The notes: generated by a model from the sequence alone, not told the origin. Positions 37,928 through 50,850 are shown, counted from the stretch's first letter. The stretch: DNA of 64,000 nucleotides from Salvelinus alpinus (GCF_045679555.1 NC_092091.1:19440572-19504571); one strand, 5' to 3'. Translations and numbers: made by a program.

Positions 37928-39014
37928 CACACACACTCTTTGTTACAGAAAATATTAACTGAGTATATGTGCATGTGTGTTGATTTCCTGTAAAAGTCTC
38001 AAGTACTGACAGACAACATAGGGTTATTATTTTATATGCATTTTTAGACAGATAGGCTACATGGAATCATGTGGTTAAGACAACAAAGTATCTCTGGTTA
38101 CATGAAAGCGACACAATTCTCGGAAAGCACACCACTGCTTATTTTCAGTGCCAGAAGCCTTGGTCACTGTGGTTCGTTTATCTGGTTTGTAGTGCTGCTA
38201 AGCATGGCACTAACGCACTGCAAACTTAGCAGGTGCAAAAACTGCTGCACAGGTACTGGAAAAACAGACTGAGATGACAGTAGCATAGTCTGTCAAAGTT
38301 AATGTATCTAGAGTGTGGTCAAACATCATAAACCTCTAGTTGGTCATGGTTGCCATGTAGAGGTTACATTGGCACAGAATTGGGTGAAACACAGGAGGGC
38401 GTCAACCTCCATGTGAGACACATAGCTCTTGAATGAGGGAGGAAGTATATGCTACATTAATAGGTACTATAATCTGGTGGGATTCCCTGGAGTTATACAA
38501 AACACTACAGTAGGTCAATGTTGCACGTAGTAACAATGCATTGTAGGGGGAAAAACATTGAATGTGGGAAACTAGGCCCATGTCTACTTTAGTGGGGAAG
38601 CTGCACCATCTTTTGTTTGTAAGACTGAATAACTTTCAGAAATAGGTCTGACTTCCCTCTGCTGGATATACTGAGACGCATGGCAAATGATCTTACAAGC
38701 ATTTCTAAACACAATTCTTTCAGTAATATCTGGAATTACAAATACTTTTAAGCCATTGTTTTTCACAAGAAAAAGTAGTGATTAAAACTGTCCTGTTTGA
38801 TCAAAGAAAGTTAACTGATAGACTAAGTACGGCAAATATAATCTTAGGGCTGTTCTCCCGGCAAATATCAACAGTCATAATCTGTGATCTATACCAGGTG
38901 TCAAGCAATGGTACAAATGGAAAGTCCCCACTGTGGTGGACTTCACACCCTGTGAAACTAAGTGGTACATCCTGTAAAGGCTTTAGAGAGACACTCAGCA
39001 CTTTGAAAGCCAGC
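37928..39014. other. flank of the first protease gene, partly duplicated downstream of the second
   Basis: No gene. The segment 38071-38146 (GTGGTTAAGACAACAAAGTA...) aligns closely with 52095-52170, downstream of the decayed protease copy. Confidence 0.6.
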
Positions 39015-39240
39015 AGTCTGAGAAGACAAAGACCTCAACCCCATCAAACACCTTTGGGATGAATGTGAACGGCGACTGCGAGCCAGGCCTAACCGCCCAA
39101 CATCAGTGCTCGACCTCACTAATGTTCTTGTGGCTGAATGGAAGCAAGTCCCCGCAAGTCCCCAACATCTAGTGGAAAGCCATCCCAGAAGAGTGGAGGC
39201 TGTTATAGCAGGAAAGGTGGGACCAACTCTATATTAATGA
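39015..39240 (+). mobile_element. Tc1-like fragment, transposase C-terminus (different family)
   Basis: Reads LNPIKHLWDECERRLRARP, then SVLDLTNVLVAEWKQVP and RRVEAVIAGKVGPT, the C-terminal end of another Tc1-type transposase. The left part of the element is missing. Confidence 0.8.
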
Positions 39241-39397
39241 CCATTGGTCTATTTACCCCTCTTAATTTCGCCTACCGACTTGAAAAAAAATCTAAATATA
39301 CATTGAGTTATTTGGCAAAATACAGACGTTGCCATTATGTTGGGGAAATAGGGGTGTCTAAAAGTGCATTCTTATTTAACCAGCTTACTTAACCAGA

Positions 39398-40245
39398 ATC
39401 CAAGATGGCGTAGCAGTTCAGACATCTTTGTTTTGTCGTGTTCCGTGTATATATCTTTTTTTCTTTGTATATCTTTAGTATATATTTTTAACCTCAATTT
39501 CAACATACTCTCCTGCAACCCGCCTCACCCAATGTGAAATGGATCTGCTATTTTCTATACTTTAGAACCGGAATCCCCAACAGAAGATAGGCAGCTAACT
39601 AGCTACTAGCTAGTAGTCAGTTAGCCACTGCTAGCAGTCATCAGCTAACCTTAGCCCGGTCAACTCCTGCCAGTCTGCACAGTGTGATTCAACCCAGAGC
39701 ATACCGGACTGCTTTTTCTCCACCAAATCTCCACATCTCCGGATTCCTACCGCAAGCTCTGAACCTTTTCACCTGGATCATTGCAGCTAGCTAGCTGCTA
39801 TCCGAGTGGCTACTCTTGGCTAACGTCTCTGTCCCGAAGCAAGCACCAGTTAGCCTGGAACTAGCCTTGTGCTAGGTCCATCTCCCGGCTAGCTGAAGAG
39901 CTCCATCAGCCACTCCTTGGGCTACAATACCTATTTTGCCAATTGGCCTGGACCCTTTTTCTACATTACTCATCTCATATGTATATACTGTACTCTATAC
40001 CATCTACTGCATCTTGCCTATGCCGTTCTGTACCATCACTCATTCATATATCTTTATGTACATATTCTTTATCCCTTTACACTTGTGTGTATAAGGTAGT
40101 AGTTGTGGAATTGTTAGGTTAGATTACTTGTTGGTTATTACTGCATTGTCGGAACTAGAAGCACAAGCATTTCGCTACACTCGCATTAACATCTGCTAAC
40201 CATGTGTATGTGACAAATAAAATTTGATTTGATTTGATTTAAAAG
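39398..40245 (+). mobile_element. short internally deleted LINE (5' UTR joined to 3' tail)
   Basis: Starts with AATCCAAGATGGCGTAGCAG, a typical LINE 5' end. It runs through a non-coding leader rich in GCTAGCTAGC motifs and passes at about 39955 directly into the 3' tail also seen at 36787-37125. There is no ORF. It looks like a non-autonomous LINE derivative of about 850 bp. Confidence 0.7.
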
Positions 40246-40613
40246 CCTTGGTTTCATGCATGTTAGCATTAGAAGCCTCCCCCTAAATTGGTTTTATTCA
40301 CAGCTTTAGCACACTCTGCCAACCTGGATGTTCTTGCCGTGTCTGAATACTGGCTTAGGAAGGCCACCAAAAATCCTGAAATTTCCATCCCTATCTATAA
40401 CATTTTCCGACAAGATAGAACTGCCAAAGGGGCCGGAGTTTCAATCTACTGCAGGGATAGCCTGCAGAGTTCTGTTATACTATCCAGGTCTGTGGCCAAA
40501 CAATTCGAGCTTATACTTCTAAAACTCGACCTTTCCAGAAACAAGTCTCTCACCGTTGCCGCTTGTTTTAGACCACCTTCAGCCCACAGCTGTGCCCTGG
40601 ACACCATATGTCT

Positions 40614-42316
40614 CAAATAAAACTGTGAAGGACATCGGCGTTACTCTGGACCCTGATCTCGCTTTTTTCCATCTATGTAACATTGCAAAAATCTGAAACT
40701 TTTTGTCCAAAAATGATGCAGAAAAATGTATCCATGCTTTTGTTGGTTAGACTACTGCAATGCTCTACTTTCCGGCTACCCGGATAAAGCACTAAATAAA
40801 CGTCAGTTAGTGATAAACACGGCTGCTAGAATCTTGACTAGAACCAAAAAATGTTGATCATATTACTCCAGTGTTAGCATCTCCACACTGGCTTCCTGTT
40901 AAGGCAAGGGCTGATTTCAAGGTTTTACTGCTAACCTACAAAGCATTACATGGGCTTGCTCCTACTTATATTTCCGATTTGGTCCTGCAGGACATGCCTA
41001 CACGTACGCTATGGTCACAAGACACAGGCCTCCTTACTGTCCCTAGAATTTCTAAGCAAACAGCTGGAGGCAGGGCTTTCTCCTATAGAGCTCAATTTTT
41101 ATGGAATGGTCTGCCTATCCATGTGAGAGACGGTCTCAACCTTTAAGTCTTTGTTGAAGACTCATCTCTTTGGTAGGTCCTATGATTGAGTGTAGTCTGG
41201 CCCAGGAGTATGAAGGTGAACGGAAAGGCACTGGAGCAATGATCAGCCCTTGCTGTCTCTGCCTGGCTGGTTCCCCTCTCTCCACTGGGATTCTCTGCCT
41301 CTAACCCTATTAAAGGGGCTGAGTCACTGGCTTACTGGTGCTCGTCCATGCCGTCCCTAGGAGGGGTGCATCACTTGAGTGGGTTGAGTCACTGACATGA
41401 TCTTCCTGTCCGGGTTGGCGCCTCCCCTTGGCTTGTGCCGTGGCGGACATCTTCGTGGGCTATACTCGGCCTTGTCTCAGGATGGTGCGTTGGTGTGGGG
41501 GTGGTGTGGGGGCTATGCTTTGGCAAAGTGGGTGGGGTTATATCCTGCCTGTTTGGCCCTGTCCGGGGGTATCATCAGACGGGGCCACAGTGTCTCCCAA
41601 CTCCTCCTGTCTCAGCCTCCAGTATTTATGCTGCAGTAGTTTATGTGTCAGTCTGTTATAGGGTCCGTCTGTTATATCTGGAGTATTTCTCCTGTCTTAT
41701 CCGGTGTCCTGTGTGAATTTAAGTATGCTCCCTCTAATTCTCTCATTCTCTCTCTCTCGGAGGATCTGAGCCCTAGGACCAGGACTACCTGGCCTGATGA
41801 CTCCTTGCTGTCCCCAGTCCACCTGGCCGTTCTGCTGCTGTTCCAGTTTCAACTGTTCTGCCTGCGGCTATGGAACCCTGACCTGTTCACCGGACGTGCA
41901 CCCTGTCCCAGGCCTGCTGTTTTCAACTCTCTAGAGACAGCAGGAGCGGTAGAGATACTCTGAATGATCGGCTATGAAAAGCCAACTGACATTTACTCCT
42001 GAGGTGCTGACCTGTTGCACCCTCGACAACCACTGTGATTATTATTATTTGACCCTGCTGGTCATTTATGAACATTTGAACATCTTGGCCATGTTCTGTT
42101 ATAATCTCCACCCGGCACAGCCAGAAGAGGACTGGCCACCCCTCATAGCCTGGTTCCTCTCTATGTTTCTTCCTAGGTTCTGGCCTTTCTAGGGAGTTTT
42201 TCCTAGCCACCATGCTTCTACACCTGCATTGCTTGCTGTTTGGGGTTTTGGGCTGTGTTTCTGTATAGCACTTTATGAAATCGGCTGATGTAAGAAGGGC
42301 TTTATAAATAAATTTG
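40614..42316 (+). mobile_element. LINE-C: 5'-truncated LINE inserted in LINE-B
   Basis: Interrupts the LINE-B endonuclease between ...CALDTI and CELIALHLSS. A short repeat ATATGT flanks both sides. It encodes a different LINE C-terminus (DYCNALLSGYPDKALNK, HWLPVKARADFKVLLLTYKA, ALHGLAPTYISDLV) and ends AAATAAATTTGAT. Truncation at the 5' end is the usual outcome of target-primed reverse transcription. Confidence 0.85.
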
Positions 42317-43998
42317 ATATGTGAATTGATTGCCCTTCATCTATCTTCAGAGTTCGTACTGTTAGGTGACCTAAACTGGGACATGCTTAACACTCCGTCC
42401 GTCCTGCAATCTAAGCTAGATGCCCTCAATCTGACACAAATTATCAATGAACCTACCAGGTACAACCCCAAATCCGTAAACACGGGCACCCACATTGATA
42501 TCATCCTGACCAACCTGCCCTCTAAATATACCCCTGCTGTCTTCAACCATGATCTCAGCGATCGCTGCCTCATTGCCTGCGTCCGTAATGGGTCTGCGTT
42601 CAAACGACCACCCCTCATCACTGTCAAACGCTCCCTAAAACACTTCAGCGAGCAGGCCTTTCTAATCGACCTGGCCCGGGTATCCTGGAAGGATATTGAC
42701 CTCATTCCGTCAGAAGAGGATGCCTGGTTATTATTTAAAAGTGCTTTCCTCACCATCTTAAATAAGCATGTCCCATTCAAAAAGAAATTGAACCAGGAAC
42801 AGATATAGCCCTTGGTTCACTCCAGACCTGACTATCCTTGACCAGCACAAAAACATCCTGTGGCGTACTGCATTAGCATCGAACCGCCCCCATGATATGC
42901 AACTTTTCAGGGAAGTTAGGAACAAATATGCACAGGCAGGTAGGAAAGCAAAGGCTAGCTTTTTCAAACAGAAATGTGCATCCTGTAGCACAAACTCCAA
43001 AAGGTTCTGGGACACTGTAAAGTCCATGGAGAATAAGAACACATCCTCCCAGCTGCCAACTGCACTGAGGCTAGGAAACACTATCACCAGCGATAAATCC
43101 ACGATAATTGAGAATTTCAATAATAACTTTTCCTACGACTGGCCATGCTTTCCACCTGGCTACCCCTACCCCGGTCAACAACCCTGCACCCCCCACAGCA
43201 ACTTGCCCAAGCCTCCCCCATTTCTCCTTCACCCAAATCCAGATAGCTAATGTTCTGAAAGAGTTGCAAAATCTGGACCCCTACAAATCAGCTGGGCTAG
43301 ACAATCTGGACCCTCTCTTTCTAAAATGATCTGCCGCAATTGTTGCAACCCCTATTACTAGCCTGTTCAACCTCTCTTTTGTATCGTCTGAGATCCCCAA
43401 AGATTGGAAAGCTGACAATAGACAATCTGTCATCCCCCTCTTCAAAGGGGGAGACACTCTAGACCCAAACTGTTACAGACCTATATCTATCCTACCCTGC
43501 CTTTCTAAGGTCCTTGATAGCCAAGTTAACAAACAGATCACAGACCATTTCGAATCCCACCATACCTTCTCCGCTATGCAATCTGGTTTCCGAGCTGGTC
43601 ATGGGTGCACCTCAGCCACGCTCAAGGTCCTAAACGATGTCATAACCGCCATCGACAAAAGACAATACTGTGCAGCCGTATTCATCGACCTGGCCAAGCA
43701 TTCGACTCTGTCAATCACCACATTCTTATCGTCAGACTCAACAGCCTTGTTTTCTCAAATGACTGCCTCGCCTGGTTCACCAACTACTTCTCTGATAGAG
43801 TTCAGTGTGTCAAATTGGAGGGCCTGTTGTCTGAACCTCTGGCAGTCTCTATGGGGGTGCCACAGGGTTCAATTCTCAGGCCGACTCTTTTCTCTGAATA
43901 CATCAATGATGTCTCTCTTGCTGCTGGTGATTATCTGATTATCTACGCAGACGACACCATTCTGTAAACTTCTGGCCCTTCTTTGGACACTGTGTTAA

Positions 43999-45828
43999 AA
44001 CCTCTTGTCACTACAGGGGGTGCTGTTTCAACTTCGACATTTAGCGTTCCCAAATTAAACTGCCTCGTACTCAATTCTTGCTCGTACAATATGCATATTA
44101 TTATTACTATTGGATAGAAAACAATCTCTAGTTTCTAAAACCGTTTGAATTATGTCTGTGGGTGAACCAGAACTCTTTCTGCAGCGAAATCCATGACAGG
44201 AACTGCGAAGGTCTGAAAACGAGGCTCTGTTCCCAGATCAGTTTAAAGCTCTGTATGTGTCCTATGGGTCGACATGAACTGCACCCGCCTTCCCCTGGAT
44301 GTCAGTAACCAATGAGAAGTGGAATGGAGTGTCTACGTAGCTCTCAGAGCTTATAAAAGGCCAAGGAACGAAGTGCGCTCTCTTTTCATCGTTCGTCATT
44401 GCGCAAAGCAAGACCTCAAGATGGCATTTTGAAACGCTCAGTTATCGGCCTTAGCTATATCCGTCTGTAATTTAATTCGATATAGGTGTTAGAAACATCA
44501 TAACGAAGTTATTTTAAACCGAGTTATATCAGTTTATGCGAGTATATTGCTATTTTCGGAATTTCCTTAGTATTGCGTTTTGGGGATTTGGGAATGTTGT
44601 GGCCACATAGCTATTGTTAGCTGCTAATTCCGAAGTTGAAGACGACGCTTTACAACCAAGCAACGATTCTTTTGGACAAAGGACACCTTGCCCAAGATTC
44701 TGATGGAAGCTCGTCCAAAAGTAAGAACTATTTATGATGTTATTCCGTATTTATGTGGAAAAATGTAAACGCATTTGTCCGCCGTTATTGCGGCACTAGT
44801 CTGGCTGTAACGCACACTGTATGTCTAGTAACGTTAATTTTAAAAATCTAACTCAGCGGTTGCATTAATAACTAATGCATCTTTCATTTGCTGTCCAACC
44901 TGTATTTTTTAGTCAATCTAATCGATAAATAATCGTAAACTTAGGTGCCTTTCCAAGATGGCGCCGGCCAGAATGCATGACCTGTTGCCACTCATCACAT
45001 TGTATAACCACGATTTGTGCTGCTAAATATGCACATTTTCGAACAAAACCTATTTGCATTGTGTAATATGATGTTACAGGACTGTCATCTGACGAAGTAT
45101 ATCAAGGTTAGTCAAAAATTATATATCTTTTGCTGTATTGTTACGATCGCTAACCTGTGCTGCTGGTAAATTGCTTGTGTTTCTGGCTATTGTGCTAAGC
45201 TAATATAATGCTATATTGTGTTTTCGCTGTAAAACACTTAAAAAATCTGACATATTGGCTGGATTCACAAGATGTTGGGCTTTCATTTGCTGTACGCTGT
45301 GTATTTTTCAGAAATGTTTTAAGATGAGTAATTAGGTATTTGACGTTGGTCTCTGTAATTATTCTGGCAGCTTCGGCACTATTTCAGATTGCAGCTGCAA
45401 TGTAGAACTGTGATTTATACCTGAAATATGCACATTTTTCTAAAAAAACATATGCTATACAATAAATATGTTATCAGACTGTCATCTTATGAAGTTGTTT
45501 CTTGGTTAGTGGCTATTTATATCTTTATTTGGTCGAATTAGTGATGGCTACTGATGGAGTAAAAAAGTGGTGGAGTAAAAAAAGTGGTGTATTTTGCTAA
45601 CGTGGTTAGCTAATAGATTTACATATTGTGTCTTCCCTGTAAAACATTTTAAAAATCAGAAATGATGGCTGGATTCACAAGATGTGTATCTTTCATCTGG
45701 TGTCTTGGACTTGTGATTTAATGATATTTAGATGCTAGTATTTACTTGTGACGCTATGCTAGGCTATGCTAGTCAGCTTTTTTACTGTGGGGGGTGCTCC
45801 CGGATCCGGGTTTGGGAGGAATTAGAGG
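43999..45828 (+). mobile_element. TTAA-flanked non-autonomous element, copy 2
   Basis: Lies between TTAA at 43995-43998 and 45829-45832; removing it with one TTAA restores the LINE-B frame (GACACTGTG TTA ACT AAC). It is 1,830 bp without a meaningful ORF. A module of about 400 bp is duplicated inside it: ATGCACATTTT...GACTGTCATCT and GGCTGGATTCACAAGATGT occur at about 45030/45255 and again at 45428/45665. The ends share only short inverted similarity (AACCTCT/CCTCTAA). Confidence 0.78.
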
Positions 45829-46985
45829 TTAACTAACCTCCAGACGAGCTTCAATGCCATACAACTCTCCGTCCGTGGCCTCCAACTGCTCTTAAATGCA
45901 AGTAAAACTAAATGCATGCTCTTCAACCGATCGCTGCCCGCAACTGCCCGCCCGTCCAGCATCACTACTCTGGATGGTTCTGACTTAAAATATGTGGACA
46001 ACTACAAATACCTAGGTGTCTGGCTAGACTGTAAACTATCCTTTCAGACTCACATTAAGCAACTCCAATCCAAAGTTAAATCTCGAATCGGCTTCTTATT
46101 TCGCAACAAAGCCTCCTTCACTCATGCTGCCAAACATACCCTCCTAAAACTGACTAGGCTACCGATCCTTGACTTCGGCGATGACATTTACAAAATAGCC
46201 TCCAACACTCTACTCAGCAAATTGGATGCAGACTATCACAGTACTATCCGTTTTGTCACCAAAGCCCCATATACTACCCACCACTGCGACCTGTATGCTC
46301 TCGTTGGCTGGCCCTCACTTCATATTTGTCGCCAATCCCACTGGCTCCAGGTCATCTATAAATCTTTGCTAGGTAAAGCCCTACCTTATCTCAGCTCACT
46401 GGTCACCATAGCAGCACCCACCCGTAGCACGCGCTCCAGCAGGTATATTTCACTGGTCACCCCCAAAGCCAATTCCTTTCAGTTCTCTGCTGCCAATGAC
46501 TGGAACGAACTGCAAAAATCACTGAAGCTGGAGACTCATATCTCCCTCACTAACTTTAAGCACCAGCTGTCAGAGCAGCTCACAGATCATTGCACCTGTA
46601 CATAGCCCATCTGTAAATAGCCCATCCAACTACCTCATCCCCATATTGTTATATATTTTTTTGCTCCTTTGCACCCCAGTATCTCTACTTGCACATTCAT
46701 CTTCGGCACATCTATCACTCCAGTGTTTAATTGCTATATTGTAATTACTTCACCACTATGGCCTATTTTTTGCCTTTCTCCTTAATCTTTCCTCATTTGC
46801 ACACACTGTATATAGACTTTTCTATTGTGTTATTGACTGTACGTTTGTTTATTCCATGTGTAACTCTGTGTTGTTGTTTGTGTCGCACTGCTTTGCTTTA
46901 TCTTGGCCAGGTCTCAGTTGTAAATGAGAACTTGTTCTACCTGGTTAAGTAAAGGTGAAATTAAAAATAAATTAAAAATCTGCTA

Positions 46986-47953
46986 CTATTTGCCTTTGTG
47001 TTCTGCATTTTGTGGTTTGAACTAGCAAAAACGTTTCATTATTCACAGGTCTAATTCTCTGATAGCATGGTATGGAAGGCAGCACACTTCTGAGATCAAA
47101 CTGCTCAGCAAAGCAAAGGCTCTTAAAATCTACCAGATTTAAATATATACATCTATTCTCCAGTGTCTGTGTCTAGTGTCTCTGTTTATGTTAAAGGTGA
47201 ATCAACAGTTGTTTATTCTTATGCTGTAAATTGCTATTTTATGGTTGTAAGTGATAAAATATATATTTTATATTTTGCAATTCTGAGTAATTACTACTTT
47301 AGTAAGGAAATACACTTTATTCGGTGACCTTCGGTATGGAAACTGATGGTCAGATCAACACATTGCTTCGAAAAAATGTATTGCAATTGCTAAATAATTC
47401 CAATAGATGGCAGGATAAGACCACGAATTAAATTTCAGATGCTCCATTTTCCTCCTTCCCTTCGCCCTCACAGTAAGACTCCTTCGCGCGCTTCTTTCTG
47501 CCCCTTTCCACACTGCTAACGCAAGAGAAAGGACTGAACATAATTTTAACAGATTATTGGTTATTACTATAATGATGGTTCATGTTTATTATTACCTATG
47601 TTCATGCTCATGTTTTGAAATTATACTTGATTACTATTTCAATAACGATTATCAATAATCCTGAACATAAATTCAGTCACCTCTGGTCGAGAAAGGTATT
47701 TTCCGAGTACATGCATTGTCAAATTCATCAGCCAGCATCGAGCTGCTCTGCCTTCTCGCACAAGCGGAGGTACATTTGTTAACCGCATGGGGTGCATGAT
47801 GTAATTTATTGGCAGGCTGTGGAAATTGCACTCTTTTCTCGCACTGTCATATCAGATGTTAAGATGATTATATAATACATGTAGAAAAGGACTATAGTTA
47901 TTTATTGTTTTGCTCTCCCAAAAGCAACACAGGCCTAATATGAGATAGATATA
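46986..47953. other. non-coding stretch, no gene recognised
   Basis: AT-rich DNA between two transposons. No protease exon 1 or 2 is found here. Confidence 0.5.
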
Positions 47954-49209
47954 CACTAGTTCAAAAGTTTGTGGTCACTTAGAAATGTCCTTGTTTTTTA
48001 AAGAAAATCATATTTTTTGTCCATTAAAATGACATCAAACTGATCAGAAATACAGTGTAGACATTGTTAATGTTGTAAATGACTATTGTAGCTGGAAACT
48101 GGCAACCATCACCCCTGTGTTCCAATCACACGTTGTGTTAGCTAATCCAAGTTTATCATTTTAAAAGCCTAATTGATCATTGGAAAACCATTTTGCAAAT
48201 ATGTTAGCACAGATGAAAACTGGCCTTCTTTAGACTAGTTGAGTACATTAGAATGTCTAGTTTGAGAAACAAACGCCTCACAAGTCCTCAACTGGCAGCT
48301 TCATTAAATAGTTCCCGCAAAACACCAGTCTCAATGTCAACAGTAAAGAGGCGACTCCGGGATGCTGGCCTTCTAGGCAGAGTTGCAAAGAAAAAGCCAT
48401 ATCTCAGACTGGCCAATAAAAAATTAAAGATTAAGATGGGCAAAAGAACAGACACTGGACAGAGGAACTCTGCCTAGAAGGCCAGCATCCCAGAGTCGCC
48501 TCTTCACTGTTGACGTTGAGACTGGTGTTTTGCGGGTACTATTTAATTAAGCTGCCAGTTGAGAACTTGTTAGGCATCTGTTTCTCAAACTAAACACTCT
48601 AATGTACTTGTCCTCTTGCTCAGTTGTGCACCGGAGCCTCCCACTCCTCTTTCTATTCTGTTTAGAGCCAGTTTGCGCTGTTCTGTGAAGGGAGTAGTGC
48701 ACAGCGTTGTACGAGATCTTCAGTTTCTTGGCAAATTCTCGCATGGAATAGCCTTCATTTCTCAGAACACGAATAGACTGACGGGTTTCAGAAGAAAGGT
48801 CTTTGTTTCCAGCCATTTTGAGCCTGTAATTGAACCCACAAATGCTGATTCTCCATATAATCAACTAGTCTAAAGAAGGCCAGTTTTATTGCTTCTTTAT
48901 TCAGAACAAAAAATTTCAGCTGTGCTAACATAATTGCAAAAGGGTTTTCTAATGATCAATTAGCCTTTTAAAATGATAAACTTGGATTAGCTAGCACAAC
49001 GTGCGATTGGAATACAGGAGTGATGGTTGCTGATAATGGGCCTCTGTACGCCTATGTAGATATTCCATGAAAAAAATTAGCCATTTCCAGCTACAAAAGT
49101 AATTTACAACATTAACAATGTCTACACTGTATTTCTGATCAATTTGATGTTATTATTCTTTCAAAAACAAGGACATTTCTAAGTGACCCCAAACCTTAAT
49201 GGTAGTGTG
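47954..49209. mobile_element. palindromic Tc1-like element with head-to-head transposase pieces
   Basis: Flanked by TA. The ends carry inverted repeats (CACTAGTTCAAAAGTTTGTG at the left, its degenerate complement at the right). The + strand codes part of a Tc1 transposase (SLRNKRLTSPQLAASLN...KTPVSMSTVKRRLRDAGLLG, 48253-48420). The minus strand, from about 48815 down to 48480, codes the N-terminus (MAGNKDLSSETRQSIRVLR, YNAVHYSLHRTAQTG) and the same LTSSQLAA region again. The two arms around 48290-48375 and 48465-48550 are inverse copies about 90 bp apart. Neither strand has the catalytic DDE core. Confidence 0.85.
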
Positions 49210-49404
49210 TATATACTATGTAAAGTAATTAGTAACCAGTTTAGAAAATCATATGACATATAGTCTTTGGTTGCATGCAATTTTTTTATGTCAATCAAAT
49301 TGCTGCTAAAGCCTATAACTTTGTGGTCTTCTGCTGCCATTTATAGGAAATATTTAGCAATTAAAAGTTATTCAAATAAAGACATTGAGCAAAAAACAAT
49401 CCCC

Positions 49405-49625
49405 AAGAACCTCAATCAGCCTAGCGGTTAGAGTGTTCGGCCAGTAAACAAAGGTTGCTGGATCGAATCCCAGAGCTGACAAGGTAAAAATCTGTCATAT
49501 TGCCCTTGAGCAAGGCGGTTAACCCTGTTCCTGGCTGCCAAAGATGTGGATGTCAATTAAGGCAGCCCCCCACACCTCTCGGATTCAGAGGGGTTGGGTT
49601 AAATGCAGAAGACACATTTCAGTTG
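49405..49625 (+). repeat. tRNA-derived SINE
   Basis: A-box-like CCTAGCGGTTAGAGTG and B-box GGATCGAATCC are spaced as in a tRNA gene. They are followed by the SINE body GAGCTGACAAGGTAAAAATC and the 3' part CACCTCTCGGATTCAGAGGG...ACACATTTCAGTTGAA. Confidence 0.85.
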
Positions 49626-50150
49626 AAGGATTGAGGGAAAGATGAATGGAGCAAGGCACAGAGAGATCTTTGATGAAAACCTGCTCCAGAGCGCTCAGGA
49701 CCTCAGGACCTTCCAACAGGATAATGACCTTAAGCACACAGCCAAGACAACGCAGGAGTGGCTTTGGGGCAAGTCTCTGAATGTCCTTGAGGGGCCCAGC
49801 CAGAGCCTGGACTTGAACCCGATCGAACATCGCTGATGGTTGGTCCCCATCCAACCTGAGAGCTTGAGAGGATCTGCAGAGAAGAATGGGAGAAACTCCC
49901 CAAATACAAGTGTGCCAAGTTTGTAGCGTTATACCAAAGAAGACTCTAGGCTGTAATTGTTGCCAAAGGTGCTTCAACAAAGTACAGAATAAAGGGTCTG
50001 AATACTTATGTAAATATGCTGGCTTTTTATATTTAATACATTTGCAAACAATTTTTTTTTTTTGGCTTTGTCATTATGGGATAGTGTGTAGATTGATGAG
50101 GGGAAACAAACTATTTAATCCATTTTAGAATAAGACTTACGTAACAAAAT
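49626..50150 (+). mobile_element. Tc1-like fragment, 3' half
   Basis: Encodes [35 protein letters not shown] and DLNPIEHR (transposase second D and E region, then a stop). It continues through the non-coding 3' end with AATAAAGGGTCTGAATACTT and the inverted repeat. Confidence 0.88.
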
Positions 50151-50680
50151 GTGAAAAAAGTCTGTTCCACTTCATTCTGAGTCTCTTCTGGCAGAGGCAT
50201 TGGGTGTCCACAGGTGTGTCCTGTTTGTGGTCAACTGTGTGTTCTGCAGGTTCTACATCAGCACTTTCAGTTTTTTGCTCGATACGACCATGACGGTATT
50301 TTATATCTGTAGAATTCATCGTCGTTGTCCCGTCCGAGTTCTTCCATTTGTCCATTACTTTGGTTTGTTCCTCTTTTCTTTGGCTTGGAGTTTTGCTGTG
50401 TTTAAACTTCAAGGGGCAAGTGGTCCTTTTCTTTTTTCTTTTGTCCACGTTAAATCAATTTGTCAAGTCTGAATAGGGCCTAGGGAGAATATTATTCTGT
50501 GGACATCTACCTTTATTTTTCAGTGCTTTGTTTAGACAGATTAGAAATAGCAGGAGACAGAGAAGGAGTGAAAGTGGGACTGGCAGAAGCAGGAACTGAA
50601 CCCCTGACTTCTGGGGCAGTAAGATGGCAAATTTCTTTGTAATTTGACCTACTCAACCACACAGCCACGTACCGTGTGAG
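50151..50680. other. unassigned stretch with a lysine-rich minus-strand frame
   Basis: A 103-codon frame on the minus strand (50137-50448) begins MDKRKKKRTTCPLKFKH and is rich in Lys, Thr and Glu. I do not recognise it. Without a splice context, a family match or conservation data I would not call it a gene. Confidence 0.3.
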
Positions 50681-50850
50681 GAACTTGGGCCCCCATAGTG
50701 ATTCAATCCATCTGCACCACCAAGAGCTTGCCGCCCGGTCAAACTGAGCAATCGGGGGGGAAGGGCCTTGGTCAGGGACGTGACCAAGAACCCAATGGTC
50801 ACTCTGAAGAAGCTCCAGAGTTCCTCTGCGGAGACAATGCTCAGCAAGTA
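50681..50850 (+). mobile_element. Tc1-like fragment next to protease pseudogene
   Basis: Reads PAKLSNRGGKALVR-type sequence with a frame slip, then DVTKNPMVTLKKLQSSSAE, the DNA-binding part of a Tc1 transposase. It ends about 20 bp before the first surviving protease exon and stands where exons 1-2 would be expected. Confidence 0.7.

Larger units (their letters stand above)
40250..46985 (+). mobile_element. LINE-B: non-LTR retrotransposon with two nested insertions
   Basis: Pieces at 40250-40613, 42317-43994 and 45833-46985 form one element in order. Piece 1 is the endonuclease domain (LDVLAVSEYWL, GAGVSIYCRD, ACFRPPSAHSCALDTI). Piece 2 continues with ELIALHLSSEFVLLGDLNWD, the linker and the reverse transcriptase (CYRPISILPCLSKV, GVPQGSIL, IIYADDTIL at about 43938-43966). 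Piece 3 is the RT thumb and C-terminal domain, ending CTCT then TAG (46603-46605), a 3' UTR and an A-rich tail. A stop near 43329 and a frame break near 43700 show it is inactive. Full-length elements of this kind encode an APE-type endonuclease and RT in one ORF; the clade (L2/Rex1/CR1 type) is not certain. Confidence 0.88.

Noticed and set aside
42337-42780. 147-codon minus-strand frame
   Set aside because: Antisense shadow of the LINE-B ORF.
49405-49480. tRNA gene with A and B boxes
   Set aside because: The boxes are followed by a SINE body and tail, and the acceptor stem does not pair; this is a tRNA-derived SINE.
50137-50448. Lysine-rich 103-codon minus-strand frame
   Set aside because: No family recognised, surrounded by transposon pieces, no splice or promoter evidence. 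Kept only as a note in the stretch description.
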